Shown here: in pieces, positions 48,843 through 55,782 of the stretch
Numbering within the stretch: the first letter of the stretch is position 1
How the letters are laid out: each line of letters starts with the position of its first letter
NCBI RefSeq assembly: GCF_014334095.1
Contig: NZ_CP060495.1
Coordinates: forward strand, 2,255,001 to 2,319,000
DNA length: 64,000 bases
Direction: 5' to 3'
Origin: Novosphingopyxis iocasae
GTDB taxonomy: Bacteria > Pseudomonadota > Alphaproteobacteria > Sphingomonadales > Sphingomonadaceae
The notes under the pieces: generated by a model
Database searches by the model: none
Told to the model about the DNA's origin: nothing
The model's input: only the letters and a program-made list of their open reading frames with translations
Program-made: the position numbers and the translations under genes

Positions 48843-50239
48843 CGATGGACCAGAGCCTGTTCGAGAAACTCTGGGCGCTCCACCGGGTCGAGGTACTCGA
48901 AGGCGCCCGCGATCTGATCGCTATCGACCTGCATCTGCTCCACGACTTGAGTGGCCCCGGCGCGCTCAATGCGCTGAAGAAGCGTGGCATGGCCGTCGCC
49001 GCGCCCGGACAGACCTTTGCCGTTCCCGATCATGGTGTCGGGACCATGCCCGGGCGCGGGGACGACAGCAGCGAGGCGAGCCGCAAGACGCTGCAACCGC
49101 TGCGGCGCCTGTGCGCGGACATGGGCGTCACGCTGTTCGACCTCGACTCCGAAGAACAGGGGATCGTGCATGTGATCGGCCCGGAACAGGGGCTGACGCT
49201 GCCCGGGCTCTCGATTGTGTGCGGCGACAGCCATACCTGCACGCAAGGTGCCTTCGGTGCGCTCGCATGGGGAATCGGATCGACCGAGATACTCCAGGTG
49301 CTCGCCACGCAGATGCTGATCCTCGAAAAGCCGAAATCGATGCGCGTGACGATCGACGGCACGCTGGCGGACGATGTCGATGCGAAGGATCTGATCCTTG
49401 CGATCATCGGTCGCTGGAGCGCGGAAGGCGGGGCGGGTCACGTGATCGAATTCGCCGGGTCGGCGGTGCGGGCGCTCGGCATGGAAGCGCGGATGACGCT
49501 GTGCAATCTGGCGGTCGAATTCGGCGCGCGCTTCGGATTGATCGCGCCCGACGAGACGACCTTCGATTACCTGCGTGGCCGTCCTTTCGCGCCGCGAGGC
49601 GATGCTTGGGATACCGCGCTTTCGCACTGGCGCACGCTGCCCTCTGATCCCGACGCTCGCTTCGATGCGGAACTGCATCTCGATGCAAACGACGTCGTGC
49701 CGCACATCACCTGGGGCGTATCGCTCGATCAGGTTGCGCCTGTCACCGGAGCAATTCCCGAGGAGCCAAGCGATGCAGCGGGCGCCAAGGCCCACCGCCA
49801 AGCGCTGGATTATATGGGACTGGAAGCGGGCAGCAGGATCGCATCGACCCCGATCGACCGCGTCTTCATCGGTTCTTGCGCGAATGGAAGGCTGTCCGAT
49901 CTCGAGCGGGCAGCGCAGGTCGTCGCCGGGCGGCGTGTCGCAGACGGGGTCGAGGCGTGGGTTGTTCCGGGATCGCGGTCCGTAAATCGCGCTGCTCAGG
50001 AGCGCGGTCTCGATGCCGTATTTCGCGAGGCGGGCTTCGAGTGGCGCGAGCCGGGCTGTTCGATGTGCTTGGCGATGAACGGCGATCAGGTCGCCAGAGG
50101 AGAGCGCTGCGTATCCACCTCGAACCGCAACTTCGTCGGGCGGCAGGGGCCGGGCGCCCGAACGCACGTCACCGGTCCCGCGGTCGCGGCAGCCAGCGCG
50201 ATATTGGGACGCATCGGCACGCCGGGAGAGCTGGCATGA
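48839..50239 (+). CDS. LeuC-like aconitase-family dehydratase, large subunit
   Basis: A 466-residue [4Fe-4S] hydro-lyase subunit. CGDSHTCTQGAFGALAWGIGSTE, the cluster cysteine in GSCANGRLSDLERAA, and CSMCLAMNGD near the C-terminus give the three cluster ligands. Length equals 3-isopropylmalate dehydratase large subunit. It is paired with a LeuD-like subunit directly downstream and a dehydrogenase upstream. No isopropylmalate synthase is in the cluster, so a leucine-pathway role is doubtful and another 2-alkylmalate-type substrate is plausible. ATGA overlaps at both ends. Confidence 0.9.
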   Translation: MTMDQSLFEKLWALHRVEVLEGARDLIAIDLHLLHDLSGPGALNALKKRGMAVAAPGQTFAVPDHGVGTMPGRGDDSSEASRKTLQPLRRLCADMGVTLFDLDSEEQGIVHVIGPEQGLTLPGLSIVCGDSHTCTQGAFGALAWGIGSTEILQVLATQMLILEKPKSMRVTIDGTLADDVDAKDLILAIIGRWSAEGGAGHVIEFAGSAVRALGMEARMTLCNLAVEFGARFGLIAPDETTFDYLRGRPFAPRGDAWDTALSHWRTLPSDPDARFDAELHLDANDVVPHITWGVSLDQVAPVTGAIPEEPSDAAGAKAHRQALDYMGLEAGSRIASTPIDRVFIGSCANGRLSDLERAAQVVAGRRVADGVEAWVVPGSRSVNRAAQERGLDAVFREAGFEWREPGCSMCLAMNGDQVARGERCVSTSNRNFVGRQGPGARTHVTGPAVAAASAILGRIGTPGELA

Positions 50240-50853
50240 ACGAGGCATACCCACCTGTGCTGGATTCGCTGGCGGTGGTTCTCCGGCTCGAGAATGTCGA
50301 CACCGACGTCATCACGCCCATCGGTCGCGTGCTGGAAGGGCCGCAGGCGATCGTCGACTATGCGTTCGAACCGCTGCGCTTTGCCGATGACGGCACCAGG
50401 CGCGCCGACGATCCCTTCGCCGACCCCGATCGGCAAAATGCGCAGATCCTGATCGCCGGGCGCAATTTCGGTTGCGGCAGCAGCCGCGAGACGGCGGCGC
50501 AGGCGATCAGGGGCATGGGCTTTCGCTGCGTCATCGCGCCCAGCTTCGGCGATATCTTCTACTCGAACTGCCTGAAGAACGGCGTGCTCGCCATCGCGCT
50601 CAGCAGCCGGGAGGTCGAGCGGATCATGGACTCGGCGGACGAGCTTTCGCGGATCGTCGTGAGGCTGCCCGAACAGCGGATCGAGCTGGACGGGCATGTC
50701 GCCCAGTTCGAAATCGACCCCCTATCGAAGCGCATGCTCCTGGGCGGGATAGACGAGATCGGTTTACTGCAAGGTTACGCGGAAGCGAAGGCGGACTTCG
50801 ATCGCGCAGATGCGGCGGCGCGGCCGTGGGTCCGCCCCCGCAAGCGCAAATAA
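50236..50853 (+). CDS. LeuD-like aconitase-family dehydratase, small subunit
   Basis: A 205-residue swivel-domain subunit partnering the LeuC-like protein. It has NVDTDVITPIGRVL (LeuD usually has NVDTDQIIP), GRNFGCGSSRETAAQAI (substrate loop), and the FGDIFYSNCLKNGVLAI segment. The start at 50236 is set by an ATGA overlap with the leuC-like stop. It is the last gene of the tight operon. The DNA composition changes just beyond its stop codon. Confidence 0.9.
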   Translation: MNEAYPPVLDSLAVVLRLENVDTDVITPIGRVLEGPQAIVDYAFEPLRFADDGTRRADDPFADPDRQNAQILIAGRNFGCGSSRETAAQAIRGMGFRCVIAPSFGDIFYSNCLKNGVLAIALSSREVERIMDSADELSRIVVRLPEQRIELDGHVAQFEIDPLSKRMLLGGIDEIGLLQGYAEAKADFDRADAAARPWVRPRKRK

Positions 50854-51131
50854 CAATTTCCCCAGGTTTTTCCAGCAAACCGGAATGGCAACGCAGCTTT
50901 CATTTCATGGCGAGCGACCATGTGGGTGTCTGTTTGCTTATCTCCAGCCATGGAAAGGCGGAAGCGGTGTCCGATGCACAGCGCGACGAATCCTTGCGCT
51001 TCTAAGGCCACCAGAATGCCGGCAAGCATGGCGGCTGTTATCTGAAAACCCCCAAGAAACAGCACGCTTAATCCAATTTGAATAGCTAGATATTCTTTTG
51101 ATCGAAAGGCTGCAACCTCCGGAAACCAGCA
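50854..51131. other. Gene-poor junction between core-like DNA and the accessory region
   Basis: The 278 bases after the leuD-like gene hold no convincing gene. A minus-strand frame (51065 to about 50850, beginning MLFLGGFQITAAMLAGILVALEAQ) has a hydrophobic N-terminus but runs into the leuD-like gene and cannot be assigned; it may be a decayed gene end. GC content starts to fall here. No tRNA, integrase or direct repeat was found. Confidence 0.5.
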
Positions 51132-51542
51132 TTATTCCGCGATCTGTTGCGCGAAGTGTGCTTCAGTCTTCAGCTTGCACCGGCCTGATTGCTCCAGTGA
51201 CTTAACGACCGATTGCCCGGCCACTGTTGAGAATTGTTGAGGTGCACGCAAGTAGTCACCTCTCGCCGCTGGAGTTCGCATAAAGCGCCGCGCCTTTTGA
51301 GGAACGGTTAGGGGAACCGGTGCGCGAACTAGGGAGAAATCAATACGATCAAAGCCAAATGGCGGACACGGAGGGATTCGCTCCAAGCCCCCAGGTCGTT
51401 CGGAATATTGCTTTTCTGCTATCCACTCGTCGTCAGATACCCCCAGGGATACCCCGTTTTTGTTAAAATCGAACTCAATGTCCTGAGCGAGTGATTTACG
51501 TGCGACAGTTGAGTACCATGAGAAGGTAGCTTTGCACCCCAA
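51132..51542 (-). CDS. Hypothetical protein
   Basis: A 136-residue frame starting with TTG at 51542 and without a clear ribosome binding site. The sequence (DIEFDFNKNGVSLGVSDDEWIAEKQYSERPGG...PPFGFDRIDFSLVRAPVPLTVPQKARRF) looks protein-like and soluble but matches no family I recognise. Base composition is lower in GC than the genes to the left. It is oriented away from the methylase-mcrBC operon. It may be a fragment or a genuine accessory gene. Confidence 0.35.
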   Translation of the reverse strand: MGCKATFSWYSTVARKSLAQDIEFDFNKNGVSLGVSDDEWIAEKQYSERPGGLERIPPCPPFGFDRIDFSLVRAPVPLTVPQKARRFMRTPAARGDYLRAPQQFSTVAGQSVVKSLEQSGRCKLKTEAHFAQQIAE

Positions 51543-51723
51543 TTTCGGTCATTCCAAACCCATCAAAGCCTTCCCGAGAGCAGTCTTCGTATCGCCGGCT
51601 TAGATGGGGCTGTTTGGATTAATTGGCAATCGGGAGCTTGCGCTACCTGCAGAAAAATCAGCATGCTATTTGGATTCGAACTCCCCGTCGGCTAACCCGG
51701 TCGGCACAGATTGATGGGGCATC

Positions 51724-52785
51724 ATGGCGATCGAGTATATCGGCAACAAAGCGCAGCTTGTAGATCGTATGTGGGAGTGCATGCGCGGACACCTTCGTGA
51801 AAAGCCAAAGGGGTTTGCAGACTTATTTTGCGGCACTGCGTCCGTTAGCCAGTTCATGCGCGCTCGCGGCTTCCGGGTGACCGCCAACGATAGCTTGCTG
51901 CTCTGCTCGACGTTCGCAGAAGCGGCCTTGCTGACAGAAATTCCGCCGAGCTTTGTCGGGCTTGCTCAGGCGGGTGTGCTGGTAGCTCCTCCGAAATGCC
52001 GCTACGCGGAACTGCTTAGGATTCTCAATGGCCTTTCTCCGGTCGAAGGATTCATGTTTAGAACCTATTCGCCAGCCTCCCTTCGCCATGGGGCCAACGA
52101 AGCGAGAATGTACTTTACCGAGGAAAATAGCGGTAGGCTGGATGCGATGCGCCATCAGATTGCGCAGTGGCGTCCCGATATCACGACGGCAGAGCACGCA
52201 CTTCTTCTTGTCGATCTCGTCAAGGCCGCGAACCGAGTTAGCAATATTGCCGGGACTTACGGCTGTTATCTTAAGGACTGGAAAACCCGAGCCCTGCAGT
52301 CCGTCGTGGTGACAGAGAGCAGACTCTCGTTCAGCGGCCCGAGGGGCGAAGTCTTTCGTCAGGATGCGCTTGACCTTGTGCAAAAGGTCGAAGCCGAGGT
52401 CATTTACGCTGATCCGCCATATACTAAGCGTCAATACGCGGCCTACTACCATCTTCTTGAGACCCTGGTTGCCGGAGATGAGCCGAAGGTGACCGGTTCC
52501 ACGGGACTCAGGCCATGGGAGCACGCGGCTTCGGATTTCTGTTATCGGCGCAAAGCGCCTGGTGCGCTTCGCGACCTGGTCCTCAACTTGAAAGAGGGCT
52601 CGGACTTCTTCCTAAGCTACAATGAAGACGGACAGATACATCACGACGAGATCGTCAAAATCCTTAGCGAGCGCGGCAAAGTTACTGTGAACGAATTCGC
52701 ATTGCGCCGCTACAAGAGCAGTAACCTGCCGCATAAAGGCCGCCAAGTTGCGGAGCGCCTCTACCACGTTAAAGCGAGCGCGTAA
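51724..52785 (+). CDS. D12-class DNA adenine methyltransferase (Dam-like)
   Basis: A 353-residue N6-adenine DNA methyltransferase. MAIEYIGNKAQLVDRMW is the D12 N-terminus, FADLFCGTASVSQFMR is SAM motif I, and VIYADPPYTKRQY is the catalytic DPPY motif IV. The long central part between them is the target recognition region. It begins the defence operon; its TAA stop is two bases before the mcrB start. In this context it probably protects host DNA from the McrBC-type nuclease next door, an inference from gene order. Confidence 0.9.
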   Translation: MAIEYIGNKAQLVDRMWECMRGHLREKPKGFADLFCGTASVSQFMRARGFRVTANDSLLLCSTFAEAALLTEIPPSFVGLAQAGVLVAPPKCRYAELLRILNGLSPVEGFMFRTYSPASLRHGANEARMYFTEENSGRLDAMRHQIAQWRPDITTAEHALLLVDLVKAANRVSNIAGTYGCYLKDWKTRALQSVVVTESRLSFSGPRGEVFRQDALDLVQKVEAEVIYADPPYTKRQYAAYYHLLETLVAGDEPKVTGSTGLRPWEHAASDFCYRRKAPGALRDLVLNLKEGSDFFLSYNEDGQIHHDEIVKILSERGKVTVNEFALRRYKSSNLPHKGRQVAERLYHVKASA

Positions 52786-52787
52786 CA

Positions 52788-54428
52788 ATGGCCCTTGTAG
52801 CTATCGATGCTATTCTTTGGCGACGTCTTCAACAGGCTAACTATGATAGTTTAGACGGGGTGTCGGCGGGGCAATATGATATTCGCCTCGGACGCGACGA
52901 TGATGTGGCGACTTTTTTCGATGGGGTCCCCCAGCTCAACCCAACCAATTTGGGCGGGTACGATTTAAAAGTACCTATTGCGGCCTTCGATGGGGCAAGT
53001 CCGGTTCCCCAGGCGGAGCTTCGCGTACGTTTTATGGGGCCGCGATCACAGCGAAAAGACTGGAACATCCCATCGCAGCGGCCTGACACGGCCTATCCGC
53101 TCTGGCGCCTAAGCCGCAGCAGTCCAAACCGGTCGACCGAAAACTTTGTGATTATTGCTCGGGATGTGCTCGGACGTTTTCACGCGCGGTGGTTGGATGC
53201 GGCGGCTGTGGCTGCCCTACCAGAGCAAATCCGGAAGGCATTACGTTCTCAGAAGAATATGGGGGTTGAGTTCATGGCTGTCACTCAGCACGCGGAAGAG
53301 GCTGTCCGCATCTCGGACAAGCTTCTCGCCAGTCACAACGTCCTCCTTTACGGGCCGCCGGGGACGGGCAAGAGTCACTTGATGTGGGAAACCGCAAAGG
53401 CGTTCGGGCGTGATCCGGTGCAGATAGACACCGCCGATGAAGCCCAACCGCTCAAAGGAGGTGGTGCGGCGCTGGACCCTATCGTGCGCTGGGTAACTTT
53501 CCATCAGACCTACGGTTACGAGGACTTCATCATCGGCCTGAGACCCGATCCGTCCTCGGTGCAGGCGCTGAGTCTCAAGGCATTTCCGGGGATTTTGCTC
53601 GAGCTTGCCGAAGTGGCGCGCGCGACCGGCCGGCCCGCCGTCCTTCTGATCGACGAGATCAATCGCGGCAACGTGTCGCGCATCTTCGGCGAGTTCATTA
53701 CGCTGCTGGAACCGGACAAGCGCCTGGGCGGCGATGGAAATGAGACAGAGACGACTGTTCCAATCAGTCTTCCCTATGTCGATGCCGACACCGTGGTCAG
53801 TGTCGATGGACAAGACCTGCCCGTCCTAAAGCGATTTGTTCTGCCCGCTAACATTTACCTGTTGGCCAGCATGAACTCGGTGGACCGTTCCGTCGCCCCC
53901 CTCGATGCGGCCCTTCGACGTCGGTTCCGGATCGTGAACCTCGATCCTGACTTGGAGGCGCTCCAGGCAGAATTCGCACGGCGGCCTCCGACGGGCAGCG
54001 CAGAGGACGTAGCGGAGGTAGTTAGGCTCCGGACCCTCGCCACAGACCTGCTTTCTCATCTCAACGAGGGCATCTCGGCCTTTCGTGGGCCGGACTATCG
54101 GCTTGGGCAGTGGTATCTCGCCGACTTGCTCAAGGCGACCAACCAAGCTGACGCTCGCTCGGTCTTGGTCGGAATCTGGGAAGAGAAGCTTCAGCCGCAT
54201 CTAGAAGACGTCTTCCACGGACGCGTCGAGCAGCTCGCGGCCCTGATCGGGGAAGACGGACCGATCCGCCTTTCGGACCCCCCGTCCAACTACGAAAGCG
54301 CAGGCGCTCGGCCATTCGTCAACCGCAAGCTGCTCTCACCGGAGCAGACGTTGGCCTTTTTGGAGCGGCTGACCTCGGCGGCGCCGAATGCGCCGACCGG
54401 CGCGCCGGCCTCGAATTCAGCTCCGTGA
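52788..54428 (+). CDS. mcrB: McrB-like AAA+ restriction GTPase
   Basis: A 546-residue motor subunit. An N-terminal domain of about 150 residues (putative DNA recognition, no EVE or DUF3578 signature recognised) precedes a McrB-type AAA+ domain with Walker A YGPPGTGKSHL (about 189-196), Walker B VLLIDEINRGNVSRIFGE (about 285-300) and LLASMNSVDRSVAPLDAALRRRF, the McrB MNxxDRS GTPase motif with arginine finger. It would drive translocation with the McrC nuclease encoded next. It ends within the start of mcrC. Confidence 0.92.
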   Translation: MALVAIDAILWRRLQQANYDSLDGVSAGQYDIRLGRDDDVATFFDGVPQLNPTNLGGYDLKVPIAAFDGASPVPQAELRVRFMGPRSQRKDWNIPSQRPDTAYPLWRLSRSSPNRSTENFVIIARDVLGRFHARWLDAAAVAALPEQIRKALRSQKNMGVEFMAVTQHAEEAVRISDKLLASHNVLLYGPPGTGKSHLMWETAKAFGRDPVQIDTADEAQPLKGGGAALDPIVRWVTFHQTYGYEDFIIGLRPDPSSVQALSLKAFPGILLELAEVARATGRPAVLLIDEINRGNVSRIFGEFITLLEPDKRLGGDGNETETTVPISLPYVDADTVVSVDGQDLPVLKRFVLPANIYLLASMNSVDRSVAPLDAALRRRFRIVNLDPDLEALQAEFARRPPTGSAEDVAEVVRLRTLATDLLSHLNEGISAFRGPDYRLGQWYLADLLKATNQADARSVLVGIWEEKLQPHLEDVFHGRVEQLAALIGEDGPIRLSDPPSNYESAGARPFVNRKLLSPEQTLAFLERLTSAAPNAPTGAPASNSAP

Positions 54429-55782
54429 TCGCAAATTGACTGACGTAATCCTTCGCGAGGGGCAGCGGGTCAGGCTGTTCGACATCCTGCCTGCCGGAGT
54501 TTCGCAGTCGACTGCAATGGCGGAGGCTGCCAGCAAGAGTCAGAAACTGAAGAATGCTCTCAATCTGCGCGCCGGGCCGCTCAGCCTGGTCTACGAGGGC
54601 AGCACGCTGGTCCTTCAAATCACTGGAATTGTCGGTTCGCTCCGCCTTTTCGGAGTGCGGGTCGAGATCCTTCCAAAGTTCGGAGACGACAGGAGCTGGC
54701 ACGACAACGTCATGATGTTGCTGGCTCGCGCTCATGGCGCCAAGTTCGACCTGCAGGAGCTTCGAGGAACCGATCGCGACCGGCTAAGCTTCGTCGATCA
54801 CGTCGCCCAAGCCTTCTCGACAGCGCTGGACGCGGGCCTGCTCGACGGACCCATCGAGACATACCGGGACATTATGTATCGGGCACCCGTCGCGAAGGGA
54901 CGAATCGACATTTCCCGGACGGTGACGGCGGCCCTTTGCTCTCCCGGCACGATCGTCTCTTGGACAAGCGAGCTGGATGCGGACAATCCCTACAACCGCG
55001 TACTCCACGCCGCGGCGGACATCCTATTGAGGCTCGTAACAAACCGGGATGTCCGCGCCGCGCTTCAGCGATCAAGGGACGAGCTCCCCCCCTTGCCGCA
55101 GGGGCTCCCACCGCCGGTCCGCTGGCCGGACCGGCCTCCGCTGCAGTTCGTTGGCTACGCAGAAGCGCTGGAGATAGCTTCGGCGGTTCTTCAAGGGCGA
55201 GACTGGGGAATCGGTCCAGCGGCGAGCACCGCTTTCGGCTATGTCGTCGGGATGGAGAAGCTGTTCGAGAAATTTGTGGAGAGTAGCTTGCGGCAGGCGG
55301 TCAAATTGTTGCCCTTATCATTGGAAGCCTCCGCACGAAGTCAGGCAAGGACTTTATTCGCGCAGCCGGAGACGCCGGGGCGCAAGGCCTATTTCACAAC
55401 ACCGGACAATGTGGTGGATGTAGGAGGCCGTCCGACCATCATCGTAGATGCCAAATATAAGCGTTTCGCCGATGCCGAAACGGGCGATGCCAGACGGCCA
55501 TCCAACGCCGACGTGTATCAGATGTTCGCGTCTATGGCGGCCCAGGGGTGCCGAGTGGCTCTCCTCATATACCCTTCGTCCGTCGACCTTGCCGGTCCCC
55601 CGCCCACCTGGCGAATGAAAGTTGGCAAGGAGGATGCTTTCGTCGTGGCGGCCGGAATTCCCATTTCCGATCTTCGGACTAGTGCGGACCTGAATTCTGT
55701 GGATCTGGCGCTGGCGCAACAGTGTCTGCATCTCCTTACGCTCGTAAACGAATATGATGGAGCCCCCGTGAATGTCGCGTGA
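54388..55782 (+). CDS. mcrC: McrC-like restriction nuclease subunit
   Basis: A 464-residue nuclease partner of McrB. The N-terminal McrC barrel contains LRLFGVRVEILPKFGDD. The C-terminal PD-(D/E)xK nuclease has VDVGGRPTIIVDAKYKRFAD, giving the Asp and DAKYK catalytic core, with the preceding helix Glu in FEKFVESSLR. The start at 54388 overlaps mcrB by 41 bases; a TTG at 54436 (LTDVILREGQRVRLFD) would remove the Arg-rich leader and fits the McrC N-terminus well. Its 3' end overlaps the next methyltransferase gene by 11 bases. Confidence 0.9.
   Translation: MRRPARRPRIQLRDRKLTDVILREGQRVRLFDILPAGVSQSTAMAEAASKSQKLKNALNLRAGPLSLVYEGSTLVLQITGIVGSLRLFGVRVEILPKFGDDRSWHDNVMMLLARAHGAKFDLQELRGTDRDRLSFVDHVAQAFSTALDAGLLDGPIETYRDIMYRAPVAKGRIDISRTVTAALCSPGTIVSWTSELDADNPYNRVLHAAADILLRLVTNRDVRAALQRSRDELPPLPQGLPPPVRWPDRPPLQFVGYAEALEIASAVLQGRDWGIGPAASTAFGYVVGMEKLFEKFVESSLRQAVKLLPLSLEASARSQARTLFAQPETPGRKAYFTTPDNVVDVGGRPTIIVDAKYKRFADAETGDARRPSNADVYQMFASMAAQGCRVALLIYPSSVDLAGPPPTWRMKVGKEDAFVVAAGIPISDLRTSADLNSVDLALAQQCLHLLTLVNEYDGAPVNVA

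Noticed and set aside
50775-51065. Minus-strand frame beginning MLFLGGFQITAAML
   Set aside because: It overlaps the well-supported leuD-like gene for about 80 bases and has no ribosome binding site; kept only as a comment in the junction region.
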